A DNA stretch of 39,922 nucleotides from a virus. Of this stretch, positions 32,319 through 39,922 are shown piece by piece. Where the stretch lies: positions 1 to 39,922 of IMG/VR virus record IMGVR_UViG_3300031999_000081; one strand, 5' to 3'. The notes beneath the pieces were generated by a model. The model was given only the letters and a program-made list of their open reading frames with translations, ran no database searches and was not told the origin of the DNA. A program made the position numbers and the translations under genes. Each line of letters begins with the position of its first letter. Position 1 is the stretch's first letter.

Positions 32319-32855
32319 ATGGCAAGTTCAAGTGATTATGGTTTATTTCTGGGAACAACACAAATCTTCGATGTATCACAATTACAATCAACTGATGTAA
32401 CAAAACCTGAGTTTAAAGAGTTATTAGTTCGTCTTGCACAAAACGTTAACAGCATTCTTTTAGCTACCAATAATAAAGAATCTGCAATGTTTCCTTATGG
32501 ACAAGAATTTATTACAGGTAAAACATTTTCACCAAATTTAAATTCAAACTTAAATACTGGAACTAATCAAAGACAAGGTTACAGAATGGTTCTTAATACA
32601 GGTGCTCTTGCAAATACAGGAACAACTACCATTCGTCATAATATCGACTTCAATAACGGTTATATGATTACAGACATCTATGGTGGCGCTACAGATCCTA
32701 AGGCTTTAAATTATATACCTTTACCTTATCCATCACTTGTAGCGGCAGATATTATTGAAGTGTATGCGGATGGCACAAATGTATATATTACAACAGGTAG
32801 TGATTGGTCTGCATTTACAAAGAGTATTATAATTATAGAATATTTAAAGAATTAA
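32319..32855 (+). CDS. Isolated rightward gene in the late block, possible virion or cell-surface protein
   Basis: This 178-residue, beta-rich protein (GLFLGTTQIFDVSQLQSTDV; GYRMVLNTGALANTGTTTIR; NGYMITDIYGGATDP; DIIEVYADGTNVYITTGSDW) has no signal peptide or known motif. The C-terminal half resembles small phage receptor-binding or decoration proteins. It starts with AAGAGG upstream and ends exactly where the leftward gene at 32856 ends, stop to stop with no gap. The AT-rich upstream region has only weak promoter-like boxes. Opposite orientation suggests separate timing or recent acquisition. Confidence 0.7.
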   Translation: MASSSDYGLFLGTTQIFDVSQLQSTDVTKPEFKELLVRLAQNVNSILLATNNKESAMFPYGQEFITGKTFSPNLNSNLNTGTNQRQGYRMVLNTGALANTGTTTIRHNIDFNNGYMITDIYGGATDPKALNYIPLPYPSLVAADIIEVYADGTNVYITTGSDWSAFTKSIIIIEYLKN

Positions 32856-35378
32856 TTACAATCTGTAAGATGTTGGTGTGGCATAAAAAATAATTGCATT
32901 GAGCTGAAAATCTGACCAGACAATATCTTTATCTATCATCTGATCATCAGACATATATAAACGTAATTGAATTGAGGTACCATCTGCTTGTAAGAATACT
33001 GGATGCCATACATAATCTTGTGCTGTTTCTAATGGTTGTAAAGCATAAGGGGATGTTTCAAGAACTCCAGTTCCCAATCTTGCACCTGTTATTAAGCCTT
33101 CATCTAACATTGAAACATTTGAAGAAGATGGGAAATAATCAATAGTAATTGCACCATGTTCTGTCTTATCTACATTAAAATCTATCTTAGATATATAAGC
33201 ATTTCTGCCTTGTGATTGGTAAAAGTTATATTGTTTACTGTATATATCTATTTTACTAACACGAGCAACAGTACCACCTCCAATATAAACTCCTGTAGGT
33301 AAAGGTACAGATGTTATTTGGATAGTATTTACATCTACTATTCTTACTTGATAAATATTCCTATTTACATCAGTAACACCCTGAACATTTTCAATAATAA
33401 TCCAATCATCTAAGACAAGATTATGATTAATAATAGTTAGAGTTATAACACCACCAACATAAGTCATATTAGTAATCTGTAAGGATGGTGAATTTCTAGT
33501 TGATTCTGTATCTATTAAGAAAGTAAATCCTTCTTGATTGCCTGCTATTATATTTCTAAATAGTTTTAAGTTCGAAGCTGAACCCCATTTTTCTATTGAT
33601 TCTTGCCAAGTTTGATTTGAGTTTGCCCAAGTTACACTGTTAACATTTTGAAAATACCCAAAACATGTAATAGAATCATCATTTATTGCCCAAGATCCAT
33701 TTTGATAATTATAGACTAAGACGTTTGTCGGATAAGCAGGATCGCCTGCAAGATGGCTATTAGGGTCTGAATAAGACCAATAAACCAATTCTGTAAAGAA
33801 ATCACGAATACCATATACACGTTCAACACCAAAATTTTCATTATTTATTTCAAATACTTTATCTGGAATCTTATTATCAATACGTTCAACATTGGAACCA
33901 TTGCAAGCATGAATTCCATTGCTTCCAACCCCTATTGTTATCTTATCAAAAGGTACTTCTGAAAATGTAGATTCCGCACCAAGTTCTGTATTAATTTGTT
34001 GCCATACGAATGGCAATACTTGGTTATGTGTATAAACAAGTTCATAAGTAGATTTCTCAAAAAATACTATAAGGCGATCCTTAACAAATTGTGCTGTAAC
34101 AATTGCCTCTTGAGTAGAACAATCTATAAAGCCACCCTTACCTGGAACGTCATCTCTAAAAGCATCAGCCTGAAATGGATTACCATTTTGTGAAAATCTA
34201 CAACGATTTACATAAGTTTGTGCAGATGTACCAGGTAATACATTATTAGGTTGGAAATAGACTGGCGTATTTGGATTTTCATTATTTCCAACAATTCTTA
34301 CTGAACGTGTAGTAACATCAAAATCACCTGTAGCTACTTTACTTGTTGATAACATTGCTTGCCATCCTGCAGCAATACTATTAATAGTATAAGTAGTAGT
34401 TCCAATAGTAAAATTTTGACCTACTTTAAATACAAATCCAACAGGTGCGACTACCGTAGCAGGAAGATTTCCAGTACCAGCAGCTGTAATTGCTCCTGCA
34501 ATTGGGATACCTAAATTTTCATCATATTCTTTAGTGTTTAAGAGTACCAATCTATCATGATAAGATACTATAATTTTTGATGTATGAAGACGATATCTAT
34601 TATTTACTATTGGATTGAAAGTAGTCCAATCTGTCCCATTCCAAGTTTGAATTCGATCTGGAGCATTATAATTAGATACAAAAAGAACATTATCATTTGA
34701 TTGTATACCCCTATGAGTATTACCCCAAAAGAATTGAGAATCTATACCAGTCCAAACTGGTGTAACAACACCGGGTGTTGTACTAACTAATCTAGTCCAA
34801 CCACCAGCTGTATAAAAATATGAAAATTGAGTATCAAATGCAAAAGTAGGTTCATCATTAATTGGAGTTATCTCGTATGTTATTAAACCCATAACAGGAG
34901 TTGCTGGATAGAAATAAACAGGAGTATTAGCATTATGGCCATTACCTGTAACTATTACAGTTCCATTTGCAACATCATATGTAGTTGTTGCTCCTCCGAC
35001 ACCACCAGTAGATAATGTAGGTTGTGGACCAGGCAACGGACTTACAACAGTAAATATATCGTCGCCAACATAAAAATCACTGTTAATTGAGAATATTTGG
35101 CCTATACCAAATACATTTCCTGGTACAACAAAAGGGCCAAAATTACCTGTAACAGGAGCAGTTGTACCAATATTTATTCTTAATCTTGAGTATAATTGTG
35201 CGTATTCTGGTTCAATAGTTCCATTTAATAAAAGTGATCCAAATCTTTTTCTAACGCGTCCTCTAAAAACATAAGCATTATTTAACTGTTCAAAGGCCTC
35301 GTCGGCAATCATGAACGGTTTCAAATCTGTTTGCAGTCCGGAATTAAGAGGAGCTATAAGAAAACGATCTATTGCCAT
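32856..35378 (-). CDS. Large tail protein (stabilisation/tail-tube type), with a duplicated inserted domain
   Basis: This 840-residue protein begins IAPLNSGLQTDLKPFMIADE followed by NNAYVFRGRVRKRFGS, which is typical of phage tail proteins that fold as a beta-propeller-like neck or stabilisation protein. Two related segments are inserted at residues ~88-160 and ~312-380, each with VGQ/IGQ, TI...LST and a GN(N/G)xNxNTPVYFxP end. A region near 640-700 (ITLTIINHNLVLDDWIIIEN and NRNIYQVRIVDVNTIQIT) resembles the FCCH-type beta domain. It is likely part of the short tail. The start is 1 nt from the next gene's end. Confidence 0.7.
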   Translation of the reverse strand: MAIDRFLIAPLNSGLQTDLKPFMIADEAFEQLNNAYVFRGRVRKRFGSLLLNGTIEPEYAQLYSRLRINIGTTAPVTGNFGPFVVPGNVFGIGQIFSINSDFYVGDDIFTVVSPLPGPQPTLSTGGVGGATTTYDVANGTVIVTGNGHNANTPVYFYPATPVMGLITYEITPINDEPTFAFDTQFSYFYTAGGWTRLVSTTPGVVTPVWTGIDSQFFWGNTHRGIQSNDNVLFVSNYNAPDRIQTWNGTDWTTFNPIVNNRYRLHTSKIIVSYHDRLVLLNTKEYDENLGIPIAGAITAAGTGNLPATVVAPVGFVFKVGQNFTIGTTTYTINSIAAGWQAMLSTSKVATGDFDVTTRSVRIVGNNENPNTPVYFQPNNVLPGTSAQTYVNRCRFSQNGNPFQADAFRDDVPGKGGFIDCSTQEAIVTAQFVKDRLIVFFEKSTYELVYTHNQVLPFVWQQINTELGAESTFSEVPFDKITIGVGSNGIHACNGSNVERIDNKIPDKVFEINNENFGVERVYGIRDFFTELVYWSYSDPNSHLAGDPAYPTNVLVYNYQNGSWAINDDSITCFGYFQNVNSVTWANSNQTWQESIEKWGSASNLKLFRNIIAGNQEGFTFLIDTESTRNSPSLQITNMTYVGGVITLTIINHNLVLDDWIIIENVQGVTDVNRNIYQVRIVDVNTIQITSVPLPTGVYIGGGTVARVSKIDIYSKQYNFYQSQGRNAYISKIDFNVDKTEHGAITIDYFPSSSNVSMLDEGLITGARLGTGVLETSPYALQPLETAQDYVWHPVFLQADGTSIQLRLYMSDDQMIDKDIVWSDFQLNAIIFYATPTSYRL

Positions 35379-35379
35379 G

Positions 35380-36009
35380 CTACCATCCTATAGCTAAATA
35401 ATAACCAACAAGAGGAACGCGCATTAATCCTATTGATGAATCTCTCATTGCAAGCCACACATTAAAATTATTAACTGTTAGTACAGCATCCACATACATC
35501 GCTGTGTTTTGGTCTACCAGATTATTGCCTTCAGGTGTTAATTGCACATTTAAACAAGCATTTGGAAATGGGATAGCAAATCCACCGGTTGCTGCGTTAT
35601 TATTTGCTCCAGCTACCAATACATTCGTTCTTCCCCATTGTAATAATATGCCAGAAGGCAACCACGTCCAACCTTTAACAGCTCTACCTGCTGAAGTAAT
35701 TGGAATACCTTGATTTGCAGCAGTATTAGCTGTATCAGTTCTTATAAACAATTCTCTTTGATTAGTATTTCCTAAAGCAACAATATTATTAAGTTGTGTC
35801 CATATATTTGTAGTTGTAGCTATAAAATTTGGTTGTGCTCCTTGTACTGGCATGTACAAAAAATTAAAACCAGCAGCTGCGCTTAATAGAGCGCTATTCG
35901 GATTACCATTACCTGCTATAGCTCCTATAGCTTGAAAGTTACCTAAAAGTTGTGGTTGTGAATCTTTTAAACGATCTGTTGCTATTGGAATATTTGCATT
36001 ATATGGCAT
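35380..36009 (-). CDS. Tail fibre-type protein with gp53-like C-terminal domain
   Basis: The front half of this 209-residue protein (NIPIATDRLKDSQPQLLGNF; FLYMPVQGAQPNF) is common to podovirus tail-region proteins. The C-terminal part (GWTWLPSGILLQWGRTNVLV; FAIPFPNACLNVQLTPEG) matches the pattern of the gp53-like receptor-binding domain that ends many phage fibres. It is short for a full fibre, so it may be an adaptor or a small tip protein. The start at 36009 has AAGGAGATATAGCT upstream. Confidence 0.75.
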   Translation of the reverse strand: MPYNANIPIATDRLKDSQPQLLGNFQAIGAIAGNGNPNSALLSAAAGFNFLYMPVQGAQPNFIATTTNIWTQLNNIVALGNTNQRELFIRTDTANTAANQGIPITSAGRAVKGWTWLPSGILLQWGRTNVLVAGANNNAATGGFAIPFPNACLNVQLTPEGNNLVDQNTAMYVDAVLTVNNFNVWLAMRDSSIGLMRVPLVGYYLAIGW

Positions 36010-36027
36010 AGCTATATCTCCTTAATT

Positions 36028-37008
36028 TTAGAAAATTCCAGTTCCTCCAAAGAATCCTGCTCCACCAGCATTTTCAGTATAGATTGTAGAAACACGTTCA
36101 TTAGATTGTTGTACTAAAGTACGACGTAAACATAAACGTTCTTGTATCTTAAATTCAGGAAGAATCTGAGCTACAGAATCCATATCCATACGATCTTCAA
36201 ATACTTTCTTAGCCGCTCCATATGAAACATACTGCCACCATTCTTCTAATGCTGGTTTATCTATAACTGCTAATAATTGGGTAGGACGTACAGAAACTTC
36301 CATATTAACTGGATATACTTTGTCTGGAACCGGACGAATAGTAAATGTATTATCGTAATACAAAACAGCTAATGGTTTGCCTGCAATATATGGTACAGTT
36401 TCACTATAAATTGGCTGGGCAACTCCTGGAGCTATTGCAAAATCTAAAACAAAAGCACCCGTTTCATAATTAATTGTTCCTACACCACCTAAAACTGGTT
36501 CAACTAAACCACCAACACCATTGTCAATAAGTTTCAGACCAACTGTTGTACCAAGCACTGTCGCATTTGATACAAATGTTACATTATTCCTTAAAACTGG
36601 AATTTGTGATAATGTTCCAACAAAGTGAGTATTAATACCGTTACCTGTTAAACCTGTTGATGTTATTGACTGTATAGAAGAATAAATATTAAAAAATTGT
36701 TCTCTGGATTGAGTAAAGAAAGCCTGACTACCTGCTATATAAATAGGTGGATTAATAGTTAAATTAGTTTGATCAAAATTTAATAAACCCGACATTAAAG
36801 AGATGTTGTTATAAGTTTCAATAAATGGTTGTGTATACCAAGTTAAAGTCTTGTGAAGATTAAAAAGCCTTATATGTTCAGGGAAATCATACTGAATAAA
36901 CGTGTTAACATATTCATCTATTTCTGCATCTGCTAATTGAGAAGTAGACATAGATCTTGTTAATCTACGTACTTTCTTTCTTATAGCTACGAGAGACGAA
37001 TCAGCCAT
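36028..37008 (-). CDS. Putative head-tail adaptor/neck protein
   Basis: The start of this 326-residue protein (SLVAIRKKVRRLTRSMSTSQ, then LADAEIDEYVNTFIQYDFPE) is the helical front end seen in phage head-to-tail connectors of this gene order. The C-terminal region (EEWWQYVSYGAAKKVFEDRM, ERLCLRRTLVQQSNERVSTI) is also conserved in such adaptors. In between, a beta-rich stretch (residues ~105-210) resembles an inserted decoration domain. It likely docks the tail on the portal. The start has AAAGGAG upstream. The 94 nt before it contain no clear element. Confidence 0.72.
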   Translation of the reverse strand: MADSSLVAIRKKVRRLTRSMSTSQLADAEIDEYVNTFIQYDFPEHIRLFNLHKTLTWYTQPFIETYNNISLMSGLLNFDQTNLTINPPIYIAGSQAFFTQSREQFFNIYSSIQSITSTGLTGNGINTHFVGTLSQIPVLRNNVTFVSNATVLGTTVGLKLIDNGVGGLVEPVLGGVGTINYETGAFVLDFAIAPGVAQPIYSETVPYIAGKPLAVLYYDNTFTIRPVPDKVYPVNMEVSVRPTQLLAVIDKPALEEWWQYVSYGAAKKVFEDRMDMDSVAQILPEFKIQERLCLRRTLVQQSNERVSTIYTENAGGAGFFGGTGIF

Positions 37009-37102
37009 GATTTCTCCTTTAGTGCTTTTTCCTATACTTTAACAACTTCACTAAATAATAACTAGTAATTTAAAATATTATCCGTAGCGGCTGTTAACAT
37101 AT

Positions 37103-37546
37103 TTATACCTCTGTGTTTGGTCCTACATTTTCAACAGTTACAATTCCACTATCACCAGTAGGATTAAGATCATCTGTATCAATAAATTCTAAACTTTGAA
37201 AGCTACAACGACGTACTTTTTGACCTATTTTTTGTGTTACTTTTCCAGCATCATCTTGTTGGTATGCATGAACAGGGTACCAACAATTTTTATTTAAATG
37301 CCTAGCTACACCAAGTGGTAATGAATATATTTCACCATCAGTTAAATCGTATCTTTCAACATTATCTTCTTTATAAGCTTTAAAAACAAAACTTAATGTG
37401 CCACCTGGAACTTCATGAAATATAAACTTTCCTTTTACAACCTCACGATCTCTATCACGCATATATTTCAATTGTTCTTTTGTCTTAGGAGTCATTTGAT
37501 CTTTTTTATCAGATTCATCTCTTTTAATTGGTTGTCCAATTGCCAT
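37103..37546 (-). CDS. Conserved structural-region protein of unknown function
   Basis: This 147-residue protein has a charged N-terminus (MTPKTKEQLKYMRDRDREVV) followed by a small beta domain (GKFIFHEVPGGTLSFVFKAY; YDLTDGEIYSLPLGVARHLN; CWYPVHAYQQDD) and KVRRCSFQSLEFIDTDDLNP. This pattern recurs between the capsid and adaptor genes in related phages, to my recollection. It may be a head completion or internal protein. The start has CGGAGATAAAT upstream. It is the first gene after the terminator at 37566-37587. Confidence 0.72.
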   Translation of the reverse strand: MAIGQPIKRDESDKKDQMTPKTKEQLKYMRDRDREVVKGKFIFHEVPGGTLSFVFKAYKEDNVERYDLTDGEIYSLPLGVARHLNKNCWYPVHAYQQDDAGKVTQKIGQKVRRCSFQSLEFIDTDDLNPTGDSGIVTVENVGPNTEV

Positions 37547-37565
37547 ATTTATCTCCGTTAAAATA

Positions 37566-37587
37566 AGAGGGGTTTTGACACCCCTCT
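37566..37587 (-). terminator. Intrinsic terminator after the head genes
   Basis: AGAGGGGT (37566-37573) and ACCCCTCT (37580-37587) form a perfect GC-rich 8-bp stem with a 6-nt loop. In minus-strand RNA it is followed by UAUUUUAAC. It lies 18 nt after the stop of the gene at 37606 and would cap the capsid mRNA or reduce read-through into tail genes. Confidence 0.75.
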
Positions 37588-37605
37588 ATTATACTCCAAT
37601 CTTAA

Positions 37606-38604
37606 TTATCTGTTATCTATACTAAATGATTTACCCGCAATCCAATAAATTACATCGTTGTTGGCACCTGCTGGGCTGTCGTTTCCAGCCATAAGCATTA
37701 GACCAAGTTCCCCTTCATTTACTGTTGCACCAGCTAATATATCGACACCTGCAAGTAAGGCTGCTCCTGTATCTTCACCAATAGGTATTGCCAATGCCCA
37801 ACTAAATGGAACAGCGGCTACTGCTGGGAATACAAAAGCTGTAAATGCTGTTGAATCAATATCTACCATAAATGAATCTACAGTAACTACCGCAGTAACT
37901 GTACCTGTTAATCCATTCAATTCAGTCATGCCAAAAGCTGTTGGTACCGTAAATCTTATTTTTTGGCCAACTGTATATTGATGTGTTACTGATGTATTAA
38001 TAAGTGTGGTTGCGCCTGTTGTAACATTTACAATAAATCTATGTCTTGGATAAAACATTGGGTCAAAATATATTTGACGATAGAATCCATTACCAGCACC
38101 AGCTGCTCCAGGAACGTTTGCCATTGGGTAACGCATACGGAAATTAGCGCCAATATTAACAGCATCAACTTCAAAATCAAAGCCCATTATATTAGGAACG
38201 TTAGTATCAGAATTTAATCTTACAATACTTCCTGTAGCTAATAGACCTGTATTTGCTGTAGTAACTACTGGTTGTGCAGCATTAGTAATACCAGTTTCTG
38301 CTACTGCAGGTCCATTTTGAGAGATAGTACTATCAAATAAAAAGAATCCAGCATTTGCTGCAATTTGTACTGTTGTTATAGGATCATTAGCAACTGTACC
38401 TAGCTTTTGATATTCAAGACCACGACCTTGTAACATGCCACGATTCCATTGGAACCAAGCGCCACGGTCGGCAGCTAAAGCAGCATCATTTAAAATAGTT
38501 TCATTATAAACATAGATCCAATCTACGTCAGATCTGAGATTTAAAGTTACCGGTATACCAGCAGACGTAAATCTACCTTGTAATACAACTGTATCCATAG
38601 CCAT
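37606..38604 (-). CDS. Head protein downstream of the capsid, with FCCH-like beta domain
   Basis: This 332-residue protein starts MAMDTVVLQGRFTSAGIPVT and contains DVDWIYVYNETIL and RGAWFQWNRGMLQGRGLEYQ. Residues ~205-260 (YTVGQKIRFTVPTAFGMTEL, then LTGTVTAVVTVDSFMVDIDS) match the FCCH-like beta domain found in phage structural proteins. Its C-terminus (GDSPAGANNDVIYWIAGKSF-like, here starting AGN) is beta-rich. It immediately follows the capsid gene and precedes a terminator, so it is probably abundant: a decoration, minor capsid or head-fibre protein. The start at 38604 has AAGGAGAAAAT. Confidence 0.75.
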   Translation of the reverse strand: MAMDTVVLQGRFTSAGIPVTLNLRSDVDWIYVYNETILNDAALAADRGAWFQWNRGMLQGRGLEYQKLGTVANDPITTVQIAANAGFFLFDSTISQNGPAVAETGITNAAQPVVTTANTGLLATGSIVRLNSDTNVPNIMGFDFEVDAVNIGANFRMRYPMANVPGAAGAGNGFYRQIYFDPMFYPRHRFIVNVTTGATTLINTSVTHQYTVGQKIRFTVPTAFGMTELNGLTGTVTAVVTVDSFMVDIDSTAFTAFVFPAVAAVPFSWALAIPIGEDTGAALLAGVDILAGATVNEGELGLMLMAGNDSPAGANNDVIYWIAGKSFSIDNR

Positions 38605-38620
38605 ATTTTCTCCTTATGTC

Positions 38621-39221
38621 CTAGATTGTTCTTGTAGAACGCATATTAATAACCCACAAATCATTTGTAATTCTAGGAACTTCAGCAAATTTATAACCTA
38701 CTGAAGCATTTAATGCAAGAGGACCATCGTATATTGGCGGTCTATAAATAAATGTAGCACTGTATCCATCTTGTTCAATGCAAGCATAAGCTTCCATACC
38801 AACAACAAATGTATTATAGACGTTTCTACCTCTTACAGATGCATTTGGAGTTACAGACCCAATTGATGAGACTAAGAATCTTAAGTTTCCAACGGCACCC
38901 CATTCTGAACGTAATGCATTCATTGGAGATGGGTAATCATTTTTATGAACAAATCCAGCAACACTTTCAAGATCACCAGTAATTTGTGTAGACCCTAAAG
39001 CAAAAAAAGCGTCCCTAATCGGTGAAGTGCCGAATTTATCTTCACCTTCAATGTTATCTAAAATTGTATAAGCATTATTAGATAATAATGTTCTTGTAAC
39101 TTCAGATACATCAACTCTTTGTATTTCAGTAGGATTATCTCCATTAAAACCAGAAACACAGTTAATGAATGCAGCAGTTCCTGCTAACATATTACGTGTC
39201 AATTCATCTTCTGTTTGTCTG
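38621..39221 (-). CDS. Major capsid protein, N4-gp56 family, exon 3
   Basis: This exon supplies the last base of codon 117 and residues 118-316 plus the stop. It begins RQTEDELTRNMLAGTAAFIN, the family continuation of exon 2. The central region (FALGSTQITGDLESVAGF) and C-terminal GRNVYNTFVVGMEAYACIEQ are typical of N4-gp56 capsids. A gene caller would start at the TTG at 39202 and lose the first six codons. The three exons sum to 951 nt, or 316 residues, a normal size for the family. The next gene leftward (37606-38604) starts after a short gap with its own AAGGAG site, so both are probably on one late mRNA that ends at the terminator near 37570. Confidence 0.88.
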
Positions 39222-39795
39222 CAATCTGTTACTTTTATGACCTTATTTCTAAGGCGGGGAGTCTTGTTAATCCTCCCTCCAAATCTTTCGAAATGGATCG
39301 GACTATCGCATATATTGGAATATTTCCAATATCTAAACCGCTTAGTCTCTGCGGGTCTTGACTAATCTTCAGTTTGTCTGTATTGTTATATCTATGAATA
39401 ATAATTTGTTGTCTTATATAGCTGGTTATATTGATGGAGATGGATGTCTTTATGTGGGTAAATATACACATAAGAATATTGTTATATATGAACAATCCAT
39501 TCAAATAACTTCTGTTAAGAAACCGGTTCTTAATGAATTCCAAATTAATTTTGGTGGTTCGATAAGAAAAAAACCATTTAAGCCAAACCATAAAACAGCT
39601 TATTGCTGGACTATAAAAGGATATGATTCGATTGTTTTGTGTAAGCAAATTCTTCCTTATTTGGTTGAAAAGACTTATCAAAACAATTTGTTCATAAATT
39701 TTTATGATCTTATAGAATTTAACAATTTCAAAACTGTAGATCCTCAAATTATCAATCAAAGAAACGATATTATTTTTAATATTAGAAAGGATAAA
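39222..39795 (-). ncRNA. Group I intron 2 of the capsid gene, 3' portion with catalytic core
   Basis: Read on the minus strand, after the P6-like arm (39366-39357) come the P7 5' strand GACTA (39347-39343), the P3 3' arm GGTTTAG (39339-39333), a P8 hairpin (ATATTGGAA/TTCCAATAT, 39332-39312) and the P7 3' strand TAGTC within GATAGTCC (39305-39301). This order (P3, P6, P7, P3', P8, P7') is the group I core. The intron ends in G at 39222, the expected omega-G, and exon 3 starts at 39221. Joining gives CT|C, leucine, and restores the conserved capsid reading GVSLRQTEDELTRN. Splicing itself is inferred, not shown. Confidence 0.87.
39358..39386 (+). promoter_or_regulatory. Candidate promoter of the antisense homing endonuclease
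   Basis: TTGACT (39358-39363), exactly 17 nt, TATTGT (39381-39386). The endonuclease ATG is at 39394, only 7 nt past the -10 box, so the mRNA would be leaderless. The -35 box lies within the arm of the P6-like intron stem (39357-39366). Confidence 0.5.
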
Positions 39796-39922
39796 CATAT
39801 GAATAATCTTATTACTCGAGAAGACATTGAAAATCTCAAAAATGAAAAACTTACAATAACTCCAAGTGAAATAGATTATCCTTATTTGGCTGGCCTTATT
39901 GATTCTGAAGGTTGTCTTAGAA
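39394..39922 (+). CDS. LAGLIDADG homing endonuclease, N-terminal part (runs off the window, continues at base 4)
   Basis: The ATG at 39394 opens a frame with no stop to the end of the window. It joins in phase with the frame at base 4 (405 nt, 135 codons, from this ATG to the internal ATG at 39799). Motif IAGYIDGDG is at residues 9-17, with D16 as the expected catalytic acid; FGGSIRKKP follows at about residues 55-63. Together with the second motif this makes a 304-residue, two-motif enzyme. No Shine-Dalgarno precedes the start. A promoter-like pair (TTGACT, 17 nt, TATTGT) ends only 7 nt before the ATG, so a leaderless mRNA is possible. The gene sits in a peripheral loop of a group I intron but on the opposite strand, which is unusual for phage intron endonucleases. 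Confidence 0.88.
   Translation, partial: MNNNLLSYIAGYIDGDGCLYVGKYTHKNIVIYEQSIQITSVKKPVLNEFQINFGGSIRKKPFKPNHKTAYCWTIKGYDSIVLCKQILPYLVEKTYQNNLFINFYDLIEFNNFKTVDPQIINQRNDIIFNIRKDKHMNNLITREDIENLKNEKLTITPSEIDYPYLAGLIDSEGCLR
39796..39922. repeat. Terminal direct repeat, right copy
   Basis: This is an exact copy of bases 1-127 and should be trimmed before circularising. It contains codons 135 onward of the LAGLIDADG gene that continues at base 4. Confidence 0.95.

Noticed and set aside
39235-39798. Leftward 187-residue open frame antisense to the homing endonuclease
   Set aside because: It is the mirror of the endonuclease coding strand, Ile/Asn-rich without a domain, and lies in intron 2.

Overview
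The window is a complete, AT-rich genome of a small tailed bacteriophage (Caudoviricetes, probably podovirus-like), not a piece of chromosome. The last 127 bases (39796-39922) repeat the first 127 exactly, so the contig closes into a circle of 39,795 bp (or a circularly permuted genome), opened by chance inside a homing endonuclease gene. Head, portal, terminase, ejection-protein and fibre genes are all present. There is no recognisable DNA polymerase, integrase, endolysin or tRNA. The YadA-like fibre repeats suggest an uncultured, perhaps protist- or biofilm-associated host, but that is inference.

Layout. An AT-rich divergent promoter region at about 11.7-11.8 kb separates two arms. Rightward (11812-13274) run four small genes including an ERF single-strand annealing protein. 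Leftward (11701 down to 1469) run an excisionase/MerR-type HTH protein, a DUF551 protein, a hairpin-rich stretch, a winged-helix-like putative replication or regulatory protein, a RusA resolvase, a 42-aa membrane protein, small and large terminase, portal, several small conserved phage proteins (one DUF6496) and a putative scaffold. Through the contig junction, still leftward, follow the major capsid protein, a large head protein, a terminator, head-tail and tail proteins, three putative ejection proteins, and a block of ten fibre or accessory genes (26638 down to 13286). That block contains a free-standing HNH homing endonuclease. Rightward cargo genes interrupt the late block at 26.8-28.1 kb and 32.3-32.9 kb, the first group behind near-consensus sigma70 promoters.

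The most notable feature is the major capsid gene (N4-gp56 family). It is broken into three exons by two group I introns, each with a P1 helix ending in U.G at the 5' splice site, P3/P7/P8 core pairings and a terminal omega-G. Splicing restores a 316-residue capsid protein. Intron 1 is a compact 232-nt ribozyme without an ORF. Intron 2 (1,171 nt across the contig junction) carries a 304-codon two-motif LAGLIDADG endonuclease in the loop of a P6-like stem, on the strand opposite to the intron and capsid gene, with its own promoter-like sequence.

Other points of interest are a hairpin that would mask the HNH gene's ribosome binding site, two divergent promoters that share one palindromic -35 box, and a cluster of fibre genes built by shuffling shared N-terminal, YadA-like and C-terminal modules.
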